From the NCBI RefSeq assembly GCF_000702445.1, contig NZ_JNIF01000003.1:2418001-2482000 (forward strand): DNA of 64,000 bases, written 5' to 3'. A program made the translations under genes and the position numbers. This stretch comes from Bryobacter aggregatus MPL3. GTDB lineage: Bacteria; Acidobacteriota; Terriglobia; Bryobacterales; Bryobacteraceae. The notes below the pieces were generated by a model. It did no database searches. It saw only the letters and a program-made list of their open reading frames with translations, and had not been told where the DNA came from. Positions 25,002 to 33,733 of this stretch are shown piece by piece. How positions within the stretch are numbered: the stretch's first letter is position 1; every line of letters starts with the position of its first letter.

Positions 25002-28000
25002 TTAGCCGAGGATAACTAGTAAGTCCTTCGGTTCGACGGTTTCGCCAGGTTTGACTAGGATTTCCTTGACTGTCCCGTCGATGGGGGCGTTGACGGTTGT
25101 TTGCATTTTCATTGCTTCCAACACGAGTAAGGGTGCGCCCTTTTTGACTTCGCTTCCTTCTTTGACGTGGATCGTCGTGACCGCTCCGGGGATCGGGGCG
25201 GCGACGTGGCCGGGGTTGCTGGGGTCGGCCTTGGGACGCTCTGCCATCGTTGACTTCAGCGTCTTGTCCTTGACCTGCACTTCCCTCGGTTGGCCGTTCA
25301 GTTCGAAGAAGACGTTTCTTGTTCCGTCAGGGTTGGGTTCGCTGATCGTTAGGAATTTGACGATGAGCGTTTTGCCGGGTTCGATGTCGAAACTGATTTC
25401 CTCGCCCTTTGCCATTCCGTAGAAGAAGGCGGGGGAGGGGAGGACCTCAATGTCTCCGTGATCCGCGCGTGACTTTGCAAATTTGACGAAGACTTCCGGA
25501 TACATGAGATAGCTCATGAGGTCGGTGCGGCTGGGCTTTTCTTCGATCGCGGTTTCGAGCTTCTTTGCCGTCTCATCCAGATCGACTGCCGCCATTGCTG
25601 CGCCGGGACGACCTTCCGTTGTCTTGCGGCCTTGCAGGATGATCTTTGCAATCTGCTCGGGCCAGCCTCCCTCGGGAATGCCGAGCGAACCTTCAAACAT
25701 GTCGATGACCGAGTTCGGCAGCGTAATGTTGTGGTCCTGCTTGAGCGCGAGGAATTCTTCCATCGTCATGCCGTGGCTGAGCAGGAAGAGGGCGAGATCG
25801 CCTACGACCTTGGAGGAGGGTGTGACTTTGATGATGTCGCCGAAGGCCGCGTTCACGTCCGCGTACATTCGTGCGACTTCGGGCCAACGGGTTCCGAGAC
25901 CCATTGCTTCGGCCTGCTCGCGCAGATTCGTGTATTGACCGCCGGGCATCTCGTGGATGTAGAGATCAGCCAGGCCGTGGCGCGGGCTCGTGTCGAAACC
26001 ACTGTAGTTGTGACGGACGGCTTCCCAATATTCCGAGTAGGCGAGGAGCGCTTCGGGGTCGAGTCCAGTGTCGCGTTCCGTGTTGGCCAAGGAGGCGGCG
26101 ATCGAGTTGAGATTGGGCTGGCTGGTGGAGCCGGACATCGATGCGACTGCGGCGTCGGCGATGTCGACCATTGCGTCGCTGGCCTTCAAGATTGATGCGG
26201 CGTTGAGACCGCTGGAATCGTGGGTGTGGAAGTGGATCGGGATTCCGATCTCCTGACGCAGGGTCTTGACCAACAGCTCGATGGCGTAGGGCTTGGCGAG
26301 ACCGGCCATGTCCTTGATGGAGAGCATGTGCGCGCCCATCTTCTCGAGCTCTTTCGCCATTTTGACGTAGTAGTTCAGCGAGTACTTGGTGCGCTTGGGG
26401 TCGAGGAGATCGCCCGAATAACAGATGGCGGCTTCGCAGATGCGGTCCGTGTTGCGCACGGCTTCCATCGCGACTTGCATGTTGGGGAGCCAGTTCAGCG
26501 AGTCGAAGATGCGGAAGATGTCGATGCCCTGGGCCGCGGTTTCCTTGATGAATTCGCGGACGACGTTGTCGGGATAGGCCGTATAGCCTACGGCGTTGGA
26601 GGCTCGGAGGAGCATCTGGAACGCAATGTTGGGGATGACTTCGCGCAGACGGGTGAGGCGCTGCCAGGGATCCTCGAGCAGGAAGCGCATGGAGACGTCG
26701 AAGGTTGCGCCGCCCCACATTTCGAGAGAGTAGAGACCGCTCATGCGGTGGGCGACGAAGTTCGCGATGGCCATGAGGTCATAGGTACGCATGCGCGTAG
26801 CCATGAGGGACTGGTGGGCGTCGCGGAAAGTCGTGTCGGTGATGAGGAGGCGCTTCTGGTCGCGGGTCCACTGGGCGAAGCCTTCGGGGCCGAGCTTGTC
26901 GAGCAGCTGCTTGGTGCCTGCGGGAGCGGGCGTGGCGATGAAGGGCTCGATGCGGGGCTTGCGGAAGGTGGCAGGCTTGGGCTTGCCGGCGGCTTCGGGG
27001 TTGCCGTTGACGATGACGTCACCGAGGTAGGTGAGGAGCTTGGTGGCGCGGTCGCGACGGGCGGTGAACTGGAAGAGCTCGGGCGTTTCTTCGAGGAAGC
27101 GCGTGGTGACGTCGCCCTTCTGGAAGGTGTCGTTATTGATGACGTTTTCGAGGAAGGGGATGTTGGTCTTGACGCCGCGGATGCGGAACTCGCGGAGTGC
27201 GCGGTCCATGCGCTGGCAGGCCTGGTGGAAGTCGCGGCCCCAGGCGGTGGTTTTGACGAGCAGGGAGTCGTAGAAGGGGGTGATGACCGCGCCGCCGTAA
27301 GCGGATGCGCCGTCGAGACGGATGCCGAAGCCGGCCGGGGAACGGTAGGTGTGGATGCGGCCGTAGTCGGGCTGGAAGTTCTGGGAGGCGTCTTCGGTGG
27401 TGACGCGGCACTGGAGCGCGAAGCCGTTGACGTGGATGTCCTTCTGCTCTGGCAGGCCGATCTCGGGGCTGTGCAGGGAGAGACCCTGGGCGACCTGGAT
27501 CTGGGTGCGGACGATGTCGATGCCGGTGACCATTTCGGTGACCGTGTGTTCGACCTGGACGCGGGGGTTGACCTCTATGAAGAACCATTCGTCGCGATCG
27601 ACGTCGACGAGGAATTCGACGGTGCCGGCGTTTTCGTAATTCGCTACTTTGGCGAGGGCGACGGCAGCGTCGCAGAGTTCCTGACGGATGCGCGGGGAAA
27701 GGTTGACGGCAGGGGCGACCTCGACGACCTTCTGGTGCCGGCGCTGGACACTGCAATCGCGCTCGAAGAGGTGGAGAACATTGCCTTGCTTGTCGGCGAT
27801 GATCTGGATTTCGATGTGCTTGGCGCGGCGGATGAAGCGTTCGAGGAAGACGGCATCGTTGCCGAAGGCTGCGCCGGCTTCGCGACGGGCTTCTTCGAGC
27901 TTGCCCTTAAATTCGTCGGCATTGTTGACGACGCGCATGCCGCGGCCACCGCCACCGAAGGCGGCTTTGATGATGAGGGGGAAACCGATCTTCTCGGCGG

Positions 28001-28439
28001 CCTTTTCGGCGTCCGCGATGTTGGTGACCGCTTCGGGGGTGCCGGGGACGACGGGGATTTTGGCTTTTTCGGCGAGGGTACGCGCGGCGGTTTTGTCGCC
28101 GAGGGCGTCGAGCATTTCGGCCTTGGGACCGACGAAGGCGATGCCGGCCTTTTCGCAGGCGCGGGGGAGCGCGGGGTTTTCCGAGAGGAATCCGTAGCCG
28201 GGGTGGATCGCATCGACACCGATGGAGCTGGCGAGCGCGACGATGCCGTCGACGTCGAGATAGGCTTCTACGGGACCTTTGTTTTCGCCAATCTGGTAGG
28301 CTTCGTCTGCTTTGAAGCGGTGGAGGCTGAGGCGGTCTTCTTTCGAATAGATCGCAACAGTGCTGAGACCGAGTTCATTGGCGGCGCGGAAGATGCGGAT
28401 GGCGATTTCGCCACGATTGAGAGCTAGAAGTTTTTTCAC
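25002..28439 (-). CDS. pyc: Pyruvate carboxylase
   Basis: Pyruvate carboxylase makes oxaloacetate from pyruvate, bicarbonate and ATP, refilling the citric acid cycle. The 1145-residue single-chain form has biotin carboxylase (about residues 1-450; GGGGRGMRVV, FIEVNPRVQVEHTVTE), carboxyltransferase (about 525-800; ITDTTFRDAHQSLMATRMRT, HTHDSSGLNAAS), a linker domain and a C-terminal biotinyl domain with the carrier lysine K1111 in EAMKMQ. The start is GTG, without a clear Shine-Dalgarno. Its last 260 codons recur in diverged form at 18811-19602, and the accessory PLA2 module lies between. Confidence 0.97.
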   Translation of the reverse strand: MKKLLALNRGEIAIRIFRAANELGLSTVAIYSKEDRLSLHRFKADEAYQIGENKGPVEAYLDVDGIVALASSIGVDAIHPGYGFLSENPALPRACEKAGIAFVGPKAEMLDALGDKTAARTLAEKAKIPVVPGTPEAVTNIADAEKAAEKIGFPLIIKAAFGGGGRGMRVVNNADEFKGKLEEARREAGAAFGNDAVFLERFIRRAKHIEIQIIADKQGNVLHLFERDCSVQRRHQKVVEVAPAVNLSPRIRQELCDAAVALAKVANYENAGTVEFLVDVDRDEWFFIEVNPRVQVEHTVTEMVTGIDIVRTQIQVAQGLSLHSPEIGLPEQKDIHVNGFALQCRVTTEDASQNFQPDYGRIHTYRSPAGFGIRLDGASAYGGAVITPFYDSLLVKTTAWGRDFHQACQRMDRALREFRIRGVKTNIPFLENVINNDTFQKGDVTTRFLEETPELFQFTARRDRATKLLTYLGDVIVNGNPEAAGKPKPATFRKPRIEPFIATPAPAGTKQLLDKLGPEGFAQWTRDQKRLLITDTTFRDAHQSLMATRMRTYDLMAIANFVAHRMSGLYSLEMWGGATFDVSMRFLLEDPWQRLTRLREVIPNIAFQMLLRASNAVGYTAYPDNVVREFIKETAAQGIDIFRIFDSLNWLPNMQVAMEAVRNTDRICEAAICYSGDLLDPKRTKYSLNYYVKMAKELEKMGAHMLSIKDMAGLAKPYAIELLVKTLRQEIGIPIHFHTHDSSGLNAASILKASDAMVDIADAAVASMSGSTSQPNLNSIAASLANTERDTGLDPEALLAYSEYWEAVRHNYSGFDTSPRHGLADLYIHEMPGGQYTNLREQAEAMGLGTRWPEVARMYADVNAAFGDIIKVTPSSKVVGDLALFLLSHGMTMEEFLALKQDHNITLPNSVIDMFEGSLGIPEGGWPEQIAKIILQGRKTTEGRPGAAMAAVDLDETAKKLETAIEEKPSRTDLMSYLMYPEVFVKFAKSRADHGDIEVLPSPAFFYGMAKGEEISFDIEPGKTLIVKFLTISEPNPDGTRNVFFELNGQPREVQVKDKTLKSTMAERPKADPSNPGHVAAPIPGAVTTIHVKEGSEVKKGAPLLVLEAMKMQTTVNAPIDGTVKEILVKPGETVEPKDLLVILG

Positions 28440-28657
28440 GGAGGTACTGAAAGCCGAAAGCAGGGTTGTTATTTAGGATAACCTGGGTGGGAATGTTTGG
28501 GGGAGTACGGTGTTCGCGCGTGCTGTCTTGCCAGCGCACAATTTCATCGCGAGGAGCTGGTGAGGCAATCTAACCCGGGCAGCCGGAGAGAGGATTCGAT
28601 CTGCTCCCTGGATTTTTTTTGGAACGCGCGACGGGCTGGTGCGTATTGGTTTCTGAT

Positions 28658-29596
28658 ATGACACGCCGCATCCTGTTTGCACTTGCTCCTGTTGCGCTGC
28701 TCCTGAGCAGTTGCGATATCGAAGACGCCGGAAGCTGGGGATCCTCGGATCGCTACCGCGAAGATTTTCACTACAACTATGCGCTGAAGAGTGGTGGCTC
28801 TCTTTCCGTCGATAACTTCAATGGCAGCATTGAGGTGATCTCCTGGGAGAAGGACGAAGTCGAGGTGAACGGCACAAAATATGCCGGCAGCGAAGACCTG
28901 CTGCGCCAGATCAAGATTGAGGCTGACAGCCAGCCAGGGTCCTTGCGTTTGCGGACCGTGCGTCCGGAGCCACGGCGGGGCAATTGTGGCGCCAAGTACA
29001 TTCTGCGGGTGCCGAAGAAGTTGATGTTGAACGGCATCGTGTCGTCCAATGGCAGCATTCGCATTGAGAACATGGAAGGCGATGTGCGGCTGCAGAGTTC
29101 AAATGGCAGCATCCGGGTACGAGGGCTGGTGGGCAAGGTGGACGCGAAGACTTCGAATGCGTCGGTAGAGGGGAATGGTGTCGTTGGGGATTTTGTCGCC
29201 CGTACTTCCAATGGTTCGGTGAAGGTGGATGGACTGCAGGGGGCCTTTGAAGCGAATACGTCGAACTCGTCGATCGTGGCGCGGATTGAGAAGATGCCTG
29301 CCGGGCGTTCGGTGAAGGCGGACACGTCGAATGGCAGCGTGGATCTGAGCTTGCCCGATTACAAGGACCAGCCGGTGGATGCCAGTACCAGCAACTCGTC
29401 GATCACATTGCGGCTGCCTGCCAGTGCGAAAGCAGATTTGCGCGCGTCCACGTCGAACTCGAGTGTGAGTACGGACTTTGAGGTGTTGATGAGTGGAAGC
29501 ATCTCCAAGAACCGGCTGGAAGGACGGATTGGCGGGGGCGGTACGCCGATTCGCCTGTCGACTTCCAACGGCAGTGTCCGTGTGCAAAAGTTATAG
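28658..29596 (+). CDS. DUF4097-family lipoprotein
   Basis: The 312-residue product has a lipoprotein leader ending LLLSSC, so it should be anchored by lipid at the membrane. The mature protein is a long right-handed beta-solenoid of SNGSI/TSNSSV repeats (SSNGSIRIENMEGDVRLQSS, TSNASVEGNGVVG and so on), the hallmark of DUF4097 proteins. Such proteins are surface or periplasmic and their function is mostly unknown. The upstream frame extension before 28658 lacks a leader, so the ATG at 28658 is chosen. A YtkA-like gene follows seven bases later. Confidence 0.88.
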   Translation: MTRRILFALAPVALLLSSCDIEDAGSWGSSDRYREDFHYNYALKSGGSLSVDNFNGSIEVISWEKDEVEVNGTKYAGSEDLLRQIKIEADSQPGSLRLRTVRPEPRRGNCGAKYILRVPKKLMLNGIVSSNGSIRIENMEGDVRLQSSNGSIRVRGLVGKVDAKTSNASVEGNGVVGDFVARTSNGSVKVDGLQGAFEANTSNSSIVARIEKMPAGRSVKADTSNGSVDLSLPDYKDQPVDASTSNSSITLRLPASAKADLRASTSNSSVSTDFEVLMSGSISKNRLEGRIGGGGTPIRLSTSNGSVRVQKL

Positions 29597-29603
29597 AATT
29601 TGA

Positions 29604-29963
29604 ATGATGCGGAAACTTTTGCTTGCAATGGGCCTTGCTGCCCTGGTTCTGGTTGGCCAACAGAAAGCGAATTGGAAGATTCAATACGAATTGCCCAAGA
29701 CGGTGAAGGCGAACTATGAGACTCCGCTGACGATCAAGATCACCGCCAATGGGAAACCCGTGGCGGGCGCGGACGTCGAAACAATTTTGACCATGGTGGA
29801 GATGGACCATGGCGAATTCAAAGAGCCCGCCAAGCAGGTGAAGCCCGGCATCTACGAAGCCAAGCAGAAATTCGTGATGGCGGGAGCCTGGCAGATCGAA
29901 GTGCGAGCCAAGAAGGGCGCCGCGAGCGCCAGCGAAAAGTTTCGCTACGAAGTGAAGGAATAA
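29604..29963 (+). CDS. YtkA/FixH-like exported protein
   Basis: This 119-residue protein has an N-terminal hydrophobic leader (MMRKLLLAMGLAALVLVG) and an immunoglobulin-like domain: TVKANYETPLTIKITANGKP, ADVETILTMVEMDHGEF and the ending GAWQIEVRAKK. This pattern (M-x-M-x-H then G-x-W-x-I-x-V) is typical of YtkA-like and FixH-like domains, which sometimes bind copper. It is directly downstream of the DUF4097 lipoprotein gene and upstream of a metalloprotease gene in one unit. Metal binding is possible but not shown. Confidence 0.75.
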   Translation: MMRKLLLAMGLAALVLVGQQKANWKIQYELPKTVKANYETPLTIKITANGKPVAGADVETILTMVEMDHGEFKEPAKQVKPGIYEAKQKFVMAGAWQIEVRAKKGAASASEKFRYEVKE

Positions 29964-29990
29964 GAAAACTCTGAAAGAGGTCTTCCAGAC

Positions 29991-32573
29991 ATGTTGAAGA
30001 ACCGGCTCAGCAGCCGCCGCACACCTGTGGCGGCTGTTCTGCTTTTCCCGCTCGTGTTGGCGGCACAGGAAGCTCCTGCGCCCCCGCAGAATCCCAATCC
30101 TACGGCTCCTGCTCCTGCTGCAGGACGTGCTCCTGCCCCAGCCGCGGCGGCCCGGCCTACTACTGGACCCAAGAAATACGAAGACGTCATCACGGCGAAG
30201 GCGAAGACCAAGAACGGATTGTTCAAGGTCCATTCGGTGGATGAGAAGTGGTACTACGAGATTCCCGAGTCTCTCTATCGCCGTGACATGCTGATTTATA
30301 ACGAGATCGCTGCTGCGCCGCCGGGTATTGGCTATAGCGGGACGCCGGGTACCTCGCGGATGATCCGCTGGGACCGGCGCGGGAACCGGATTTTTCTGCG
30401 CATCAATCCGGTGACCAAGCGGGCCACCGATGGCGATGCGGCGATGAAGCTGGCGGTGGAGCTTTCGAATTTCCAGCCGATTCTGCGCACCTTCAACATC
30501 GAAGCCGAAGGGCCGGACAAGAGCGCGGTGATCGATGTGACGCCGATGTTTTCGACCGATATTCCGGAACTGTCGGCGGTGAGTCTGCTGTCGGGCTTGC
30601 GGTTGCCTGCCGCGCCGCAGATGGACCCGAGCCGCAGTTTTATCGAAGAGATTAAGACCTTCCCCGAAAACATTGAAGTGCGTTCGACCTTCACCTGGAA
30701 TCTGGGGACGCCGCCGCTACCGCCGACCAGTCCGCAGGCGCCGCCGCCGGCACAGATTCCGGGGAACCTGCGCAGCCTCAGCGTGATGGTGCACTACAGC
30801 ATGGTGCTGTTGCCGGAGAAGCCGATGGTGGGCCGCTTGTTTGACCCGCGAGTCGGCTATTTCATCCAGCCCTTTGAAGAGTATGCAAACGAGGAGAATC
30901 GTGTTGAGACGAAGGGCTTTATCACGCGCTACCGTCTGGAGAAGAAGAACCCCAGTGCGGCGTTGAGCGAGCCGGTGAAGCCAATCGTATTCTACATTTC
31001 GCGAGAAGTGCCCGATGCCTGGCGGGGCGCGGTGCGCAAGGGAATCGAAGACTGGAATATCGCCTTTGAGCAGGCTGGTTTTAAGAATGCGATCCAGGCA
31101 AAGGATGCGCCGACCAAGGAACAGGATCCGGACTGGGATGCGGAAGATGTTCGCTATTCGGTGATCCGTTGGGCTGCCCTGCCGGTGCAGAATGCGATGG
31201 GGCCGCATGTGCATGATCCGCGCAGCGGCGAGATTATCAGCGCGCACATCATCCTGTGGCATGACGTCCTAAAACTGGGCCAGAGCTGGTATTTCGGGAT
31301 GTGTTCGGCGCAGAACGATGGCGCGCGGAAGCTGCCTTTTGATAACAAGCTGATGGGCGAGATCCTGGGCTACATCGCAACGCATGAAGTGGGGCATACG
31401 CTGGGTCTGCGCCATAACCAGAAGGCGAGCTCGGCGTATTCGATCAAGCAACTGCGCGATCCGGTGTTTACGAAGGATCATGGCAGCGTCGCCTCGATCA
31501 TGGCCTATGGCCGCTTCAACTATGTGGCGCAGCCTGAGGACGGCGTCACGCAGTTGATGCCGATTGTGGGGCCCTATGACAAGTTTGCGATTGAATGGGG
31601 CTATAAGCCGCTGCCGGGCAAGACTCCGGACGATGAAAAGAAGGCGTTGGACGAGATTGCGGCGCGGCAGATGACGAATCCTTTTCTACGCTTTGGCGGA
31701 GAAGACGGGCCGTCGCAGATTGATCCGACGGTGAAGACGGAAAATATCGGCGATGATCCGGTGCTGGCCACGACGCTGGGCTATAAGAATCTGGAGCGGG
31801 TGATCAATGGCTGGCTGGTGAAGGCGACGACGAAGCAGGGTGAGGATTATGACCTGCTGAAGGATACTTTCCAAGGCATCTGGAATCTGCGGCGTCTGTG
31901 GTTCGGTTCGGTGGTGAAGCAGGTGGGCGGCGTGGTGGAAAGCCGTACGCTGGCAGGGCGGGGAGGCGAGCAGTTCTCCCGCGTGCCGCGCGAAAAGCAG
32001 AAGGAGGCGGTGAAGTTCCTGCACGAGCATGTATTCATGCCGCCGACGAATATCATCAAGCCCGAGTTGCTGAACCAGTTCCAGTATTTTGGCGCGGCCG
32101 ACGTGATTATCAGCCAGCAAAAAGCAGCGCTCGAGACGCTGTTGTCCCCGATGCGCTTTAAGCTGTTGACCGATGGCGAGGCGCTCGATGCCAAGACGGC
32201 GTATCCGCTGCGGGAATTTCTGGCGGACGTGCAGGGAGGCGTGTTCAGCGAGGTGTCGAAGCCTACGGTGAGCATCGATCTCTATCGCCGCGCGTTGCAG
32301 CGGAACTATCTCGATCACATCAAGACGCTGCTGGGGCGGCCTGCAACTCCGGTTCCGGCCGGGCTGGTGGGCAATGTTCCGAACGAGATCATCGGCATGA
32401 TGACGGCCGGCTGGCAGCAGACGGATTTTCGGGGGACGGCGCGTACGATGCTCGAACAATTGAACCAGAAGCTTGGTTCGGCGATTGTGACAGCAAAGGA
32501 TCCGGCGACTCTCAATCATCTGAAAGATTGCAGAAAAGAGATCGAGATGATTTTGGACCCCAAGAAGGGGTAA
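29991..32573 (+). CDS. Secreted zinc-dependent metalloprotease (DUF5117/DUF5118 type)
   Basis: The 860-residue protein has a signal peptide (VAAVLLFPLVLAAQ, about residues 12-26) and a proline/alanine-rich linker. The DUF5117-type region runs to about residue 300 (YYEIPESLYRRDMLIYNEIA). The extended zinc-binding motif HEVGHTLGLRHN begins at H465 and has the third histidine and Asn of the metzincin type; MAYGRFNYVAQPEDG is its Met-turn. C-terminal helices finish the family fold. It should degrade peptides in the periplasm or outside. It shares an operon with the two genes upstream. A tRNA gene follows 13 bases after the stop. Confidence 0.92.
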   Translation: MLKNRLSSRRTPVAAVLLFPLVLAAQEAPAPPQNPNPTAPAPAAGRAPAPAAAARPTTGPKKYEDVITAKAKTKNGLFKVHSVDEKWYYEIPESLYRRDMLIYNEIAAAPPGIGYSGTPGTSRMIRWDRRGNRIFLRINPVTKRATDGDAAMKLAVELSNFQPILRTFNIEAEGPDKSAVIDVTPMFSTDIPELSAVSLLSGLRLPAAPQMDPSRSFIEEIKTFPENIEVRSTFTWNLGTPPLPPTSPQAPPPAQIPGNLRSLSVMVHYSMVLLPEKPMVGRLFDPRVGYFIQPFEEYANEENRVETKGFITRYRLEKKNPSAALSEPVKPIVFYISREVPDAWRGAVRKGIEDWNIAFEQAGFKNAIQAKDAPTKEQDPDWDAEDVRYSVIRWAALPVQNAMGPHVHDPRSGEIISAHIILWHDVLKLGQSWYFGMCSAQNDGARKLPFDNKLMGEILGYIATHEVGHTLGLRHNQKASSAYSIKQLRDPVFTKDHGSVASIMAYGRFNYVAQPEDGVTQLMPIVGPYDKFAIEWGYKPLPGKTPDDEKKALDEIAARQMTNPFLRFGGEDGPSQIDPTVKTENIGDDPVLATTLGYKNLERVINGWLVKATTKQGEDYDLLKDTFQGIWNLRRLWFGSVVKQVGGVVESRTLAGRGGEQFSRVPREKQKEAVKFLHEHVFMPPTNIIKPELLNQFQYFGAADVIISQQKAALETLLSPMRFKLLTDGEALDAKTAYPLREFLADVQGGVFSEVSKPTVSIDLYRRALQRNYLDHIKTLLGRPATPVPAGLVGNVPNEIIGMMTAGWQQTDFRGTARTMLEQLNQKLGSAIVTAKDPATLNHLKDCRKEIEMILDPKKG

Positions 32574-32586
32574 ACTAAAAATGTTT

Positions 32587-32662
32587 GGGCGAGTAGCTCA
32601 GTTGGGAGAGCACCGCGTTCGCAATGCGGGGGTCGAGAGTTCGAACCTCTTCTCGTCCACCA
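32587..32662 (+). tRNA. tRNA-Ala (anticodon CGC)
   Basis: The cloverleaf folds completely: acceptor GGGCGAG with CTCGTCC, D stem GCTC/GAGC, anticodon stem CCGCG/TGCGG with loop TTCGCAA, and T arm with TTCGAAC. The G3-T70 pair that identifies alanine tRNA is present. CCA is encoded. Confidence 0.96.
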
Positions 32663-32680
32663 AATATTTCATCTATCGAA

Positions 32681-32708
32681 AGCCCGGCGCAGATTGCGCC
32701 GGGCTTTT
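32681..32708 (+). terminator. Rho-independent terminator after tRNA-Ala
   Basis: An 11-pair GC-rich stem AGCCCGGCGCA/TGCGCCGGGCT with a three-base loop (GAT) is followed by TTTTC. It separates the tRNA from dcd, whose ATG lies 21 bases further on. Confidence 0.9.
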
Positions 32709-32728
32709 CGTTACAATCCGAGAAGCCC

Positions 32729-33298
32729 ATGGTTCTATCTGACGTCGATATTCGCAAAGCCCTGTCCAGTGGCAAGATCAATGTGAGTCCGCAGTTGCCG
32801 GACAGCCATGTAGGGAGCTGCAGTATTGATTTCCGCCTGGGAAATGAATTCAGCATCTTCGAGCATTCGAAGCACGCCTTTATCGATCTGCGGAACAAGG
32901 TGGAGATCGAAAAGCTGATGCGTCCGATTGTGGTGCCGGACGGCGAGGCTTTTATCCTACAGCCGCGCGAGTTTGCGCTGGCCATTACCTTGGAGCATCT
33001 GGAACTGGCCGATGATATTTTGGGGCGCCTGGAGGGGCGCTCGAGCCTGGGGCGCATCGGGATCATCGTGCACGGCACGGCGGGCCTGTTTGATCCGGGT
33101 TGGAGTGGGCGGGCGACGCTTGAGCTGTCGAATCTGGGGATTATGCCGGTGGCGCTGTATCCGGGGATGCGGATTTGCTCGATGACCTTTGAAGAACTGA
33201 CGACGCCATCGTCGATGCCTTATCGCAAGAAGCCGGGAAATAAGTATGCTGGCCAGCAGAGTCCGCTGGCCAGCAAGCTGGCGGGCGAGTTGAAGTAG
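32729..33298 (+). CDS. dcd: dCTP deaminase
   Basis: Dcd converts dCTP to dUTP, which dUTPase and thymidylate synthase then use to make dTMP. The 189-residue protein begins MVLSDVDIRKALSSGKINVS and has the active-site region GRSSLGRIGIIVHGTAGLFD and the strand DPGWSGRATLELSNLG, which fit the family. The upstream frame extension reads through the tRNA, so the ATG at 32729 is the start. The 3' end contains two copies of a CTGGCCAG-centred palindrome (33247-33277). A degenerate copy of the 3' end lies 3.4 kb downstream, next to dut. Confidence 0.94.
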   Translation: MVLSDVDIRKALSSGKINVSPQLPDSHVGSCSIDFRLGNEFSIFEHSKHAFIDLRNKVEIEKLMRPIVVPDGEAFILQPREFALAITLEHLELADDILGRLEGRSSLGRIGIIVHGTAGLFDPGWSGRATLELSNLGIMPVALYPGMRICSMTFEELTTPSSMPYRKKPGNKYAGQQSPLASKLAGELK

Positions 33299-33733
33299 TT
33301 TCGCTCGGGAACCGTTGTTTGGCGCAGCGATTTGTTCTGGAACGCGATCAATTGACTCTCACCGCGTGACGTTTGAGTTCACGCTTTTGACTTTTCGAGA
33401 TCTTGATGCGGCCTCAACGGCTCGGGCACTGCCGCCAAGCGTTGCCTTTACTGCGCCATCAGCCTAGCAGGCGGTGAATGATCGCATCATAGGATGCGGC
33501 AGGGACAAGTAACGAGGGCACCCGGCAGATTTACTTCCGCAACAGGTGGTTCGTCTGATCGACGTGAGCTAGCACTCTCCCTGCAAATTGTGATCGCCCA
33601 GGGTTCTTTGCAACACATTCCGCCTCTTGCCTCGATCGTCGGTGCTCTGCGTGTCGAAAGCCAACACGCAGAGCGGGAACATCGCGATTTGAGCGGTTGT
33701 CGAGGCCGCTCCTATTCTCGAGTGGGGGTGTGC
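33299..33733. other. Intergenic, nothing recognised
   Basis: The 435 bases after dcd hold no supported gene on either strand. Frames here are short or run antisense into the TonB receptor gene. Confidence 0.5.

Noticed and set aside
26220-28427. 735-codon plus-strand open frame
   Set aside because: It is antisense to pyc, has Asp/Gly/Val/Glu-biased composition with no domains, and results from the high third-position GC of pyc.
31686-32519. 277-codon minus-strand frame
   Set aside because: Antisense to the metalloprotease; rich in His, Arg and Gln, as expected of a shadow frame.
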